Below are positions 42,500 to 53,689 of a stretch of 64,000 nt of DNA, one piece after another. The translations under genes and the position numbers were made by a program. Numbering within the stretch: position 1 is the stretch's first letter; every line of letters starts with the position of its first letter. Below the pieces are notes generated by a model. It saw only the letters and a program-made list of their open reading frames with translations, was not told the DNA's origin and did no database searches. This DNA comes from Puccinellia tenuiflora. Taxonomy: Eukaryota > Streptophyta > Magnoliopsida > Poales > Poaceae. The stretch lies in contig QRDG01001528.1 of the NCBI GenBank assembly GCA_012064385.1, forward strand, positions 372,001 through 436,000, in the 5' to 3' direction.

Positions 42500-44604
42500 T
42501 TTTTTGAAACGGGAGCAAAAGATTTTCCCGAATCCATTAATTAAGTAGAAGAGAATTGTCCAGTTTATTTACGGAAAACTGGGCAAAATCGTTACACATA
42601 GACCAAACTAAACTACTCACAAACTAAGAACACCATGGGGCTGTAGCGGCAGCCCGACAAACTCTCTAGACACATAGCACCTGCAGCCTCCAACACTTGA
42701 ACAACAAAACTTAATCCTCAAAGATATCACCTCAACAAAATGCGGAGGGCAACACCAAAGTCACATAAAGACCCAAACCACGGAGGCGAAACGGAGACAA
42801 CAAAGATCATCCATCAAGTAACCGTGAGCACCTTTTCAACAGCGCCACTCTTCTTGCCTTTACACCTTAGTGACTTCTCCTTCCGAATTCTGGACCGAGT
42901 ACAATCACCCACCTTGTTTTTCCCCTTGGTTGGCATCCCCGCTAGCAGGCAAGCAATCGCCCTTCCACATCCAGGGATAGCAACTTCCACAGCACTGAGC
43001 AAGTCACAAAGCTCTTTTGCGAAGAGGGCATCGGAATTATGTGATGACGACGGTGGAATGGACATCGAAACCACATCCGCCCTCTAGGGCGGGGTCAAGG
43101 TCGTCGACGAGTCTACCTTCGCATGCTCCATTGACACAAGCGGAGCAGTGCTCGCACAAAGCTCCTTAAGATCAGGCATGATCTGCAACACCGGAGCCAC
43201 GACCGCAGCACCCACCTCGCCGTCAGTAGTAGCCGCAGCAGAAGACAAGGCGGTCAACAACGACGATCTATCACCCACACGAGGAGAGAAACAACCATAG
43301 AGCTCGGCTTCCTTGACCTCCGCAGAGCCAACCCCAATCTCACCAGGAGAACATGACGTAGGAGTGGTCTTCGACATATCCGGAAAAAGAGAGAGTTTGC
43401 TCAGAGCAGCCACTCTCCGCTCCAGAAAGCACCCAACCCGCGTCAAGCATTCTTGTAGCTGCTCAACTTGAACGGCCAGAGTGGACCTCAACACCGCATC
43501 AGACGGCGGGGCTGCGCCAGCGGGAGGACAAATGACCGACGCCCAGGACACATAAGGGAGCGCCTTGGAGGGAGGCGTGGATTCCATCAAACCCGCACAA
43601 GAAGCTGGAGCATGACGATGTTTGGCGCTATGACGGGGCATTGACAACGCGGCAAGGCATGCCATCGAGCTGAGAGGACGCCAAGGGTTGTGGCATTCGC
43701 GAGCACGGTGACCATTCTCTAGACAACGGGAGCACCGAAAGGGATCCCTGCAAACAACCGCGCGATGGCCCTGAGCGAGGCATCTGCATCACCGACCAGA
43801 GAGCCAAGCCGGAATGGGACGAGGCGACAAAGCCGGGGCTAGTGACGCCGGTTGACGCGGACGGCGCCGGGGCAACACCTCCTGCCAGATTGCCTCCGCG
43901 TCGCTCCCGACGCACGGTTGAGCCGGGAGATCAGTCAGAGACGAGCTTTGGGTGGCCGGTGGCGTCATCGGGGCCAGCTCCTCCTTGCTAATGTCATCAT
44001 CCTTGCTGGTGAGGGAGACCCATGACATTGCAGGTGAGTTCTCGGGGGCGAGCTCGTCAGTGCAAACGACGCCCGTGCACGGAGGTGGCGAATCTTGATC
44101 TTCAATCGTCAGGCCAAGGCTGCCGCCGTCACATCAGGATGAGGTGGCGAGCTCGTACCAGCAGGGAGCATCTCAAGGGACCGGCCAGAGAAGGCGCCAG
44201 CCGGAATAGCCGCCTTCGCGGCCTTGGGGAGGAGCGACCGCCTCACCATCAGCCGTCCCCGAACGGCAGGGGCGGACCTGCGAGCGGCGAGGGCAGCCGT
44301 TGCGAGCACCATAGCAGGAGCAGGGGCAAGGTACAGCGAGGCTCGGGAAGCCTCCGTCGCGGTCGCGGGCATGAAGAGCTGGGGCATAAGCTCTCTGGAC
44401 ACGCGGCAGTGCCTCGGCGACAGCAAGCTCCCTCGCTACATGCCGCGCAGATGGTTGGAGAGAGGACGCAGAGGGGATGCTCGATCTGGTCGCGGAGGTC
44501 GGGGATGACGCCGGAGGAGAGAGATCAGGCCGGCGGCGGCGTCAGCACGTCCGCGTCGCCATGGTCGCCTTTTCCCCCCGCTCCGTGTTTTGTGCAAGCA
44601 CGTT
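42500..44604 (-). mobile_element. Gag-only LINE-like retroposon (2.1 kb) with 19-bp target duplication
   Basis: TTTTCTCTTCTCAAATTTT occurs at 42481-42499 and at 44605-44623. On + the left end continues as a T run to 42505, the reverse of a polyA tail. The body encodes only a CCHC-type gag/ORF1-like protein on -. No endonuclease or RT is present. It must have been mobilised by a LINE machinery, judging from the tail and duplication. Confidence 0.85.
42814..44560 (-). pseudogene. LINE ORF1/gag-like protein with CCHC knuckle (frameshifted)
   Basis: The minus strand has a long coding-like region in several frames. A Pro/Ala/Arg-rich part at 44430-44110 precedes MSWVSLTSKDDDISKEELAP (44028). The zinc knuckle CSRCLENGHRAREC (CX2CX4HX4C) lies near 43725-43685. 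A C-terminal part includes AVQVEQLQECLTRVGCFLER (about 43470) and ends GKKSGAVEKVLTVT near 42814. Such CCHC proteins are ORF1 products of plant L1 elements and bind RNA. At least two frame changes show decay. Confidence 0.7.
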
Positions 44605-45493
44605 TTTTCTCTTCTCAAATTTTCACACACAAGGTGACGAGAGACCAGCGCTAATGTCAACCGGCACCTATCCTAGTCGAAGATGAATCCCTCTGAGTTT
44701 ACATCTGCGATGTCGTCCGATCCTCCGATGCTTAGTATCTATTAGGGAAACGCTGGGAAACCTCCGGGGGATCACGCCTCCTCCAATGTCCCATTCCTAC
44801 GGGCGACGCGTGTCCTCGTCGGGACCCACCATGTTCGTCCTCAACCTTATCTCTCCACCTGATTTTTTCTTCCTCCCCGACGCTCGTGCTTCTCGTCTGC
44901 TACCTCCCAAATTCGCCACCGTCCTCCGTCGGGCTGCGCCGCCGCACCCAGTCGGTTCCCGACGCCACGTCCCCATGGTTCCCGACGGCCTTTCTCCTCC
45001 CCCTAGGCTCCCGTGCGTCCACCGCGCTCCGCCGGGTCTGCGCCACTGCGCCCAGGTCGGCTGCATCCACCGCGCTTCGTCGAGGCTGCGTCATCGCGTC
45101 CCAATCGGCTGCCGCCGCTGCGTCCCCGTCGATCCCGCCGGCCGCGCTCCTCCCCTTAGGCTCCCGCCGCCGCGTCCCCATGGAACACCGGCACCGGCGT
45201 CGGCTCGTATTCTTGTTAGAGCCGGCGAGCACCGGTGCGGCGGTCGGTGCTGAGGTGTTCTCCTTCGCCATCTCCATCTCCACCCCCTCAGCCATTTCGC
45301 CGGACACACACCATGGGTGTTACAGGCGCTGCTGTAACTGGGTTGGCTGCGTTCGCTAGAGAACCACGATATTGGAGCTGTAAAAGCCATGGCGGCGGGG
45401 CTACATGCATTAAACGTCGATGCTACAAAGCAATGGTGGCAGTGGTGGACGTATGGCGGAGCTGCAATCTGTGGGTCACGGTGCTACCAGAGG

Positions 45494-48023
45494 TGAAAGA
45501 ACAAGCTATGCCCGGATGTCGCCTAGAGGGGGGGGGGGGTGAATAGGCGATTAAAACTTTTTCTATTTAGAGGCTTGATAATTGCGGAATAAAACTAGGT
45601 GTTTAAATTAACAAGCCAACAACCTAATATGCTAGGGTTACCTATGTGCACCAACAACTTATGCTAAGCAATACAAGCAACAAGGAGATAGCAAGATATG
45701 AACTTCAAGCACGAAGGCTATCACAATGTAAATTGCATAAGTAAAGCTCGGGTATAGAAATAACCGAGGCACGCGGAGACGAGGATGTATTCCCGAGTTC
45801 CTCCTTGTTAAGGGAGTACGTCTCGTTGGAGGGGTGTGAGCTCGCCACAAGAGGCCTACTCAAGATGCCACAAAGGCCTCACCCTATTCTCCGATGAACC
45901 GCACCCAAGGGATTGGTTCACCTTCCACTATCGGAATCCTTCGGGGCGGATTCCGGAGCCCTTTACAACTTCTCTTGGGGCACACACCCACAACTCAATT
46001 GGGGGCTCCCAAACTCGTGCCGAAGCTCCACAAGCGAAGACTTCGCGGCACCTCCAACCGTCTAGGGTACACAATGCACCCAAGAGGCAACAAGCTCTTG
46101 GGAACACAATGCACCCAAGAGTAACAAACTTCTCAACCTTCAATCCCACGTATCACCGTGGGGAACTCAAACCTATGCACCAAATGCAAAAGGCAAGAAC
46201 ACACTAAGTGGTCAAGTCCTTCACTCTCAAATTCCAACCAAGCAACAAATGCTTTGGGGGGGAATAAGAGAGGAAGAACAAAGGGAAGAACACAAAGCAA
46301 CCCTAAATCTAGATCCACTAGGTTCCCCTCACTTAGAGGAGGATTTGATTGGTGGAATGGTAGATCTAGATCTCCTCTCTTGTTTCCCTAAAGATGAGCA
46401 AGAATCATTGGAGGGAAGTGGAGGAATCAAGCTCACAAGGATGTGCAACAATGGAGGAGAGAGAGCTTGAAGAGGTTCAAAAGATTGGAAGAAGTATCGA
46501 ACCAATGGGGAAGAAGGACCCCTTAAAAGGGAGCCCTGGGAATCTGGCCGTTGGGGCTCAGAAACCCGCAGGACCGGAAGTACCGGCCCAAAGGGCGGTA
46601 CTACCGCCCCATATAAAAACATCCCCAACGGCTATCAGCCGAACAAAAGCGCAGCACCGGTAGTACCGGAAAAAGGACCGGTACTTCCGGTTTAGCGGTA
46701 GTACCGGTACCACTTCCGGTGCTACTTCCGTTAAGAGTCCAGCACCCAACTTTCGCAAGCGGCACTGGGCTCCGGAAGAAACTCCGGAAGTTCCGGGCGG
46801 TAGTACCGCTGGGAGCACCGGTACTTCCGGTTTGGCGGAAGTTCCGGTACTACTTCCGGTGGTACTTCCGTTTGGAGTCCAGTACCCAATTTTCGTAAGG
46901 GTACTGGGCTCCGGAAGTTCCTCCGGAAGTTCCGAGCGGTAGTACCGCCCGCGTGGCCGGTACTTCCGGTGCCTGAAAAACAGCAGAACCCTGAAACTGA
47001 ATAACTTTTGCGTGGAAGCTCCGAATCGAGTGAATCCAATTTTGTTGGAAAGAGGACGACAAGAGCTTACACTACAAAAACTGAAAATATGAAAACAAGC
47101 GAAGGATATGGAATGGTGAGACCTTTCCAAGCGGATGAACCGGCAAAATCTCCAAACCGAAAATGCACAAGCTTTTCATCAAGACTCCGTTTTCTATGAT
47201 CTTGGGCTTGTTTCGAAGATAATCACAAGCCCTACAAGATCATGCATATACACATCATAGTTTATCATGTGAGGAGGAAAACATAAGGAGAGAGTTTGAC
47301 CTCTCGTAGAAGAAACAAACCGGTAAAACCTCCAATACCAAAAACGCAAAAAGATATTCATTAGATCCGTTTTTGATGAACTAGAGCTTGGTATGGTGAT
47401 GAACACAAGCTCTAAATTCTCACATGGATAAAAGCCAAATAAGAACCAATAAAGATGATTGCAAGGATGCAACGGTTTGAGCTCTCCACGAACGATACGA
47501 TCACGATACTCGGTCGAGAGCCCCTCTTGATAGTACGGCTATCTATCCTATAACCCGGTCTCTCACTAAACAACATGAGACCGGTAAAATAGAAACCCTA
47601 TCAAGATCATACCTTTGCCTTGCGCATTAATCCACTTGAGGTCGATGGAGACTATCTTCATCTCCTCAAGGCGAACCATCTTCTTGATTGCGCTTCGCTT
47701 GGTGAAGAATCACATGACGCTCCCCCATACACCAAGATGGGGAAAGCACTCTTCGGCATATCTTCGCTTGAACTTGAGAGTTGATCAACCCGCACAAAGC
47801 CTTGATCAACCCAACCTTTTCTTCCCTTGAGCTTGACTCCAACAAATGGAGATCAAGCAAAGCACCTTGACTCCAACACATGGAGACAAGCTTGGCCTTG
47901 ATCAACAAATGATCTTGACACAAGCTAAAGGACAACCTACACATAGAGCTCAATGCAAATATTAGTCCATAGATATTGTCATTTATTACCAAAACCATGC
48001 ATGGGATCAACCATGCACTTTCA
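45494..48023 (-). mobile_element. Solo LTR (2.53 kb) with perfect 5-bp target duplication
   Basis: The unit starts TGAAAG and ends CTTTCA. AGAGG lies directly on both sides (45489-45493 and 48024-48028). No PBS, gag or pol is inside, so this looks like one LTR left after recombination. A cctagaggggggg-gtgaatagg motif near 45520 and the start TGAAAGTGCATGG on the minus strand resemble long LTRs of SIRE/Maximus-type Copia elements. That family call is tentative, as is the strand. Confidence 0.7.
46560..46980. repeat. Array of CCGGAAGT/ACCGGTAGTACCGG palindromic motifs
   Basis: Dozens of short units such as ggtagtaccg, ccggtacttccgg and ggaagttccg alternate on both strands, with two larger copies about 130 bases apart (gagtccagcacccaa at 46735 and gagtccagtacccaa at 46876). 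The array can fold strongly. It lies within the solo LTR. Confidence 0.75.
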
Positions 48024-48219
48024 AGAGGTGGTCGGCTATGCTGCAAGTAGTGGCCGGACGGCGGTGCTACCGGCTGTAGGCGGTGGTCTGTCAGGCGAAG
48101 TCTAGATGCCGACGGTGCTACATGCGGCATGGGATTTTGCTATAATGCTACAATAGCATGGATTTTTTGCACCGAAAGTTTTGTTATTCTGCTATAATAG
48201 TATAAAGATTTTGCTACAA

Positions 48220-48490
48220 GGTCTCTGACGAGAGTCTCCGGCGATCAGTCTCCGGTGATGTCTCTAGCAAAGCTGGTTTTGCTACAATAGCACAACTTAT
48301 TTTTGCTACAACTGCCATATAGTTTTGCTAAAATAGTACAATTTTTGGCTACGAGGTCTCCGGCTAGAGTCTCCGACGAGAGTCTCCGGCGAAGTTGGTT
48401 TTGCTAAAATAACAAAATTTATTTTTTGCTACAATCGTCCCGTAGTTTTGCTACAATAGCATAAATTATTTGTTACGAGGTTTCGTAGGA
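48220..48490. repeat. ~130-bp tandem repeat with gtctccgg and ttttgctacaatag motifs
   Basis: Two adjacent diverged copies: ggtctctgacgagagtctcc at about 48222 and ggtctccggctagagtctcc at about 48355. Each is followed by ttggttttgcta and gctacaa strings. It lies in the right part of the MULE-like element. Confidence 0.6.
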
Positions 48491-49056
48491 GCAATTGCGA
48501 TATCTGAATAAAAAGTGAAAATTGCTACAATAGGACAAAATTGTTATTTCAATCGAATCGTTTTTTTTCTTCATAGAAGCAAAGCGGGATTTTGGAAATT
48601 GCTACAATAGTACGAAAATCTTATTTCAATGAACCGTTTTTTGCTTCATAGGACCAAAAGCGGGATTTGAAGGCCAGAATTGGACACGTGTCAGTACGAG
48701 GACCCGGGGGTGGAAAATTTTGAGCCCCCAGGGACGCCTAGCACTGCCCTTACTCCGTTTCAAGAATTTGGAATGGTTTTGGAACGTCTTTATAGAGCGC
48801 AAATTTGCCAAGGATTTTGGAGTGAAAAACACCAAGCTTTTGCAGTCTCCCGGTGGAGACAATTATTGTGTCAACCACGCATGACCAATTGGCCACGTGC
48901 GTTCAATACATGTCAATACTATTCGGCAGTGTTCTTGTTACGCATGGTCGGTCCATATATTCCATTTGGTCATTGTATATGTCTTAGAACATACTAGATG
49001 TCTATTTTAGTTTTTCCTGCTTTAGTGGATCCATATATGCGTGAGTGCGGACGAAT

Positions 49057-49440
49057 GGTGTCCGGGTGCACCTGCTCCTTTGTTTTTGAAAAATTCAAAA
49101 AATAGTAAAACATTAGAAAAAATTCTAAAAAAATAGGCCATATGTATACAAGTACTTCATATTTCTGCAAATTCTCAGAATCAAATGACATTTTCTGTGT
49201 TCGGTGTAAAAAGAAAACAAAATGAGTTGTCAGAATAGATGTGAAAACACATTTTTGAAAAATGATGATTTTGTCTTTTTCTGCACCGAGCACATAAAAT
49301 GTCATTTGATTCTGATAATTCGCAGGAATGTGAAGTACTTATATACACATGGCTTCCATTTTTTTTTAGAATTTTTCATAATATTTTACTATTTTTTTAA
49401 TTTTTCAAAAACAAAGGGAGCAGGTGCACCCGAGCTGACT
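49057..49440. mobile_element. Foldback MITE (~380 bp)
   Basis: The left arm (49057-49225) begins gtccgggtgcacctgctcc. The right arm (about 49265-49437) ends ggagcaggtgcacccgagc, its near reverse complement. The arms match over most of about 170 bases, including aaatgacattttctgtg. Only about 40 bases form the loop. Non-coding. Confidence 0.8.
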
Positions 49441-49844
49441 TACGAGTTTTGCATCCATACGTGTGTTACCATTATAGATCAGTTATCTTGCGTCTAACGG
49501 ATGCATAATGCGGTATCTTCTTCGTAGGTCCTTTTTGTAACGATTCGGCAAATTGGTGGAGCTATTAAATTTCGTGGCTTTTAACTAAATTCATATCGAT
49601 GTTGCATGATCGGTCATAGAATATGAGATGCTTAATGGATATTGTTGGAACTGTATGTTTGTATATTTATATATATTACAAGTTTTACAATGATTGTCAT
49701 TTTTAATAACCGTCCATTAACCCCAATCTAACGGTAATAAAACACACGGTACTAGACTGACGGTACCAGACAGTACCAAATAAATGGGACCAGTACCAAA
49801 TAAGATGGGCCGGGTACCAAAATTATGTGGGGCTATTACATATA

Positions 49845-49915
49845 CTCCCTCCGTTTCATATTACTTGACTTTCAAATGGATGTCTCTAGAGTCAAGTAAT
49901 TTGAAACAGAGGGAG
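49845..49915. mobile_element. Very short Stowaway MITE (71 bp)
   Basis: CTCCCTCCGTTTCATATTAC at the left pairs with GTAATTTGAAACAGAGGGAG at the right. TA lies on both sides (49843-49844 and 49916-49917). The centre is tcaaatggatgtctctagag. This is close to the minimum size seen for Stowaway elements. Confidence 0.8.
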
Positions 49916-49917
49916 TA

Positions 49918-51240
49918 ATTATTATTTTTACTTTAGAAAGAATTTATGAATGACGCCGCCATGCAAGTTAGCTTTTTTGCTTTACTCTTTGGTTCAGCGA
50001 GGTCATGGAGGGTTGCACACAACACCCTACTGCGCGTGCTCGTCCCAGCGCAGGCCATGGGTGAGCTCGACGAGTCGACGGCACCATTCGACGGCGACTA
50101 GGCGGAGAAGCTGGACGGCTCTACGGGCGATAAGTTCTACGACTGCGCTCGACGGCGACCAGGCGGAGCAGCTGGACGGCTCTCCGAGAAAGGAACTCGA
50201 CGGCAGCGTTTAACGGCGACCGAGGATGAATGTTTAGCCCGAGCTCTTTTTTTTTTGGGTTCGTCCCGAGGTAAGAGAGGTCCGACCCGTAAGAGGTTTG
50301 ACCGAGCCAAGGGAACTTTCTCGGACAGCAGCGAGCTCGGGCTGAGCCGAGACTGGCCCGGGCACGGGGTGATCACGACCAACACCATGCCACTCGCGTT
50401 CCTGAGAACCTAGTGTGCCTTATGGCAACCAAAACTCGTTCCTAACTACACTAATCCATCAAATTGATCAAATGATCAAGTTAGAAATGTCAACATCTAC
50501 TCCTAATCCATGCACTCAACGTGTTCGATGAAATGTGAATGGTCTTCGTAACACAATTGACAATGGCGCTCCTCCAGGTTCGCTCACAGCGTAGACCGTC
50601 CTCTCATGCTGCTGATCCTTAATCGCCGGGCCGCCGATCCTAGTCTCCTGCTCAACTGTCTCCTCTGCCGCGCAGCATGCGCCACGCTACCCGCTGCCTA
50701 AGGTGACACCACACGAACGACACCGAGCTAATTGCATCTCGTCGGAGTAACGAGCTCAGCCTGGCTCGGCCCGAAAATGCGAGTTTTTTTCCGGCTCACA
50801 TCGAGGTCGGCTCGGTCCTGCTGGCGCCCACGGCGACCAGGCTCCGATTGCCTTGCTTTGGCGCCCCTGCCGCGTGCGCCTGCTGTGGCTAGGCCGTGGC
50901 CTGTGAGGGCCTGTGGTGATGCCTTTGCTCTGCCTTGTGTCTCATGTCGCTAACTAGAAAATGGTTAGCTTGTGTGCTCCTTCAATTTCAGTCAGGAGCT
51001 AGCGCTCACGGTGTATTCCTGCTTACTGCCCGCAACAAAAAAAAAAAAAGCAATTGGGTTGGATAGAGTGGACTGTATGGTTTTAATCGAACGGCAAAAT
51101 TAAATCATGTCATAATCAACGGTAAAAAAACATAATCGATAAGGTACCGAACGGTGCCACGGGTACCGTCCCAATAACCGTAAAAGAGCTCTCTACATAT
51201 ACGTGTACTTATCAGTAGAGCCATATGGAACAATTGGGAC
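49918..51240. other. Intergenic stretch, no supported gene
   Basis: GC-richer segments with short repeated ctggacggctct/gacggcgac motifs (about 50080-50220). A long T run and an A run (about 51027-51049) are also present. Open frames are short and lack motifs. Confidence 0.45.
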
Positions 51241-51579
51241 GTGCCAATCTCAACCGGGCATCTCAAAGATGTCACCTCGACTTTGGAATACATATACTCT
51301 ATGGTCGGCACTCGAGGCCGCACATTCATCTCGAAATCATATGGAATCCTAGGAAAGTTGTTGAAAGTTGTAGCTTTGTTCACGCTTGGAATCGCAGCCA
51401 ACCAAGGATTTGATTACCCGGTTCTTTTTCCCATAGTGCTGGGATTTCCAACAATCGTGGAAATTACTAGTCAAATAATGGACAAAATTCTCAAATGTAT
51501 TTTGGATTTCAAATCTAGTAACATTAAAGCATTTCAATTTCAGCTTCTCAACCTTGCTTTGCAGGTGTGGTGGCTCTAG
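51241..51579 (+). pseudogene. Possible gene fragment, hydrophobic (unrecognised)
   Basis: A 112-codon frame reads HLKDVTSTLEYIYSMVGTRG, then a hydrophobic stretch (LLKVVALFTLGIAANQGFDY, PVLFPIVLGFPTIVEITSQI). This looks like real protein with one or two membrane segments, not random sequence. I do not recognise the family. It is isolated, with no splice partners identified. Confidence 0.3.
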
Positions 51580-52439
51580 CTTGGCCAGACATTTGACGGA
51601 AAGTCGTGGCACCAATTTAACATGCAAGTCCCCGAGTGGCAATGCATCTCTTTGATGCGGCCACATCCTCCTCCATTGGTGACGATGCAAAGAGTCTCTT
51701 CTTGGTCGATAAATGGTTGCAAGGTTGACGGGTGCATGCCATTTTCCCTAATATTTTCACAGTGGTCCCTAAGCGCACGTCAAAGGCATAAACAACCCTA
51801 GATGGGCTGGCGGGGGGCTAGCTTTCATATGTCGTACTAGATATCTCTTACATCCAGCATTCCATGAGCCCTTCGCCCTGGCTGCGCAACTGCCCATCAT
51901 CACTACTGCCGATGAGCAAGACGATGTTTTCGCGTTGAACTGGGAACTGGTGATGAGTGCTCTACGAAATCGGCGTACAAAGAGTTCCACCAAAGAAGGA
52001 TCTGCTTTGTTGGGGGAAGTAGATATGGAAAGAGAACTGCTATGCATATGACAGTGTGTGTATGATTTGCGCACGATGTGCACCATCGAACCATTCATAC
52101 TCAGGCAAAAACCGTAGCAGCCCATTGGATTTCAAGTCGGACACGGAAGTGCCGTACGCGTAGAGGTTCCGATATGGAAATCTCATTACCCCGCCCTCCT
52201 ACAAGATCTTCACATGATTGGTGGAGTGTGATCTTTTTTGGATGGCGGATCGACTTCGCCGATGCGTCTTTCAACTCCTTGACTACGAGCGACCAGGACA
52301 ATTCATCCAACATCTCATGGGTCATTGTGGCTTCTCACACATAATATGATCATCTATCTTCCGCTACTATAGGTAGGAGAACAGGTTCCCGGTAGTCGGA
52401 GAAGATTTCATTGACTTGTTGACGTCTAGAAGGCCAGCC

Positions 52440-52559
52440 GCAAGTGGAACGTCACCTTTGGACACACATCAACACATGTGTTGGAGCCTTTTGCTACACC
52501 GGAACAGAGTGATCTTCGACGGTGAGACGTCGAATGAGTCCACTGTTCCGAGAGTTATT
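52440..52559. repeat. 120-bp direct repeat, copy 1
   Basis: The segment gcaagtggaacgtcaccttt ... ccgagagttatt recurs at 53061-53180 with about three substitutions. The copies flank a 0.5-kb insert. In translation it reads CWSLLLHRNRVIFDGETSNE, weakly like the C-terminal part of LINE ORF2. Confidence 0.85.
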
Positions 52560-53057
52560 GGTGGGGCCCACATGTCATGTATGTGGTGGGTCTCGTATGT
52601 CAGGTTAGCGCTGGGTCTGAATCGTCATTGGATAGGCGGTGGAGTTGGGTTTTATAGTCAAAACAGGTCAATATGTGGGTCCCACCTATCAGTCAGCAGT
52701 AGGTTTAAATTGACACATGGTATGACACATAGCGCGAAAATTGACAAATTGACGTGACACGTAGGTGAAAATGCTGAGGTGGCAGCCCGTCATTTCAACA
52801 CGTTACAAATTAGGGAGTATGACTATTTAAATTGGTCGTGATCGGCTAGAAAAAAGGTAGTAGGTTAGTGTCGTCCGCATTATGACCAATTTATGCAATG
52901 AGACTATGACCTTTCTGACAAATTTGGTCATTATGTTTTCGAGTTTGGACCCTCCAAAACACCTTACGACCAAGTTATTCGAAATGGTCATAGATCAATG
53001 ACCAATATTTTCAAGGCCACTACCAAAAGGTCATAAGATAGCACATTTCTTGTAGTA
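52560..53057. mobile_element. CACTA-type transposon end fragment
   Basis: The right edge TTTCTTGTAGTA (53046-53057) is the reverse complement of the conserved CACTACAAGAAA terminus, with the last base changed. The interior has ggtcataagatag- and tgaccaa-type short motifs commonly found near CACTA ends. The opposite terminus is absent. No gene is inside. Confidence 0.5.
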
Positions 53058-53060
53058 CAA

Positions 53061-53400
53061 GCAAGTGGAACGTCACCTTTGGACACACATCAACACGTGT
53101 GTTGGAGCCTTTTGCTACACCGCAATAGAGTGATCTTCGACGGTGAGACGTCGAATGAGTCCACTGTTCCGAGAGTTATTCATGTGGTGGAAGTAAATCG
53201 GAGAGCAACGAGATTGTTGCGTCATGACCCGCCGATCGTGCCCTCTTTTAGGTGGTTGACCGGCTAGTAGTTTCGTTTATCATGTTTGCATCCTCCTGAC
53301 CCGCATCGGCAACCGTTGTGGCTCATGTACGTATAATGAGGTGTAACTCGGCTTTTTGGCCTATTCTTCTATGTTGTTTATAAATTGCCCACAATGTATC
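53061..53400 (+). repeat. 120-bp direct repeat, copy 2 (53061-53180), and probable LINE 3' remnant
   Basis: Copy 2 continues the reading as VPRVIHVVEVNRRATRLLRH and then a stop at 53265. A gtgtaactcggctttttggcc tract follows, of the kind seen before the tails of grass LINEs. This suggests a LINE 3' end, into which a CACTA fragment or duplication event intruded. Evidence is weak beyond the repeat itself. Confidence 0.35.
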
Positions 53401-53524
53401 ATCGAAAAGAGTTCAAAACTAAGGAATTTGGGCGTGACATGCATCGGGGGGAGAAATGCATATTCAAATGGTCATATAAGTGTTTGCATGGTTACCGCAA
53501 CCACGGTATTCCGCTAGGTAACTA

Positions 53525-53687
53525 CTATCTCCGTTCCACAATATAAAATGTTTTAGGTTTTTTCCACATTCACATGTATACACATGTATCTCTAGACATG
53601 TTTCAGTGTATATGTTCACTTCTTTTAGTCCAAATCTAGACAACATGTTAAACATTTAAAACATCTTATATTATGTAATGGAGGAAG
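53525..53687. mobile_element. Stowaway MITE (163 bp, decayed)
   Basis: CTATCTCCGTTCCACAATAT at the left pairs with the right end ATATTATGTAATGGAGGAAG. TA lies on both sides (53523-53524, 53688-53689). The interior has the usual gtatctctagacatg and tagtccaaatctagac motifs. Confidence 0.75.
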
Positions 53688-53689
53688 TA

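Larger units (their letters stand above)
44745..48749. mobile_element. Mutator-like (MULE) non-autonomous element, interrupted by an LTR
   Basis: The left end (from 44745) GGGAAACGCTGGGAAACCTC and the reverse complement of the right end (from 48749) GGGCAGTGCTAGGCGTCCCT align, followed by GGGGG(A/C)TC in both. Further in, CGCGTGTCC and CACGTGTCC sit at equal distances. About 18 of the first 26 positions match. The interior is a GC-rich part on the left and a part on the right rich in ttttgctacaatag repeats. No transposase and no clear 9-bp duplication were seen. Confidence 0.45.

Noticed and set aside
46560..46980. CRISPR-like or satellite array
   Set aside because: Repeat units are short, palindromic and irregular, without equal spacers, and lie within a plant LTR.
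49640..51185. Possible transposon bounded by ggtacc-rich segments at 49740-49830 and 51120-51180
   Set aside because: The segments share short words, but they are neither clean inverted nor direct repeats.
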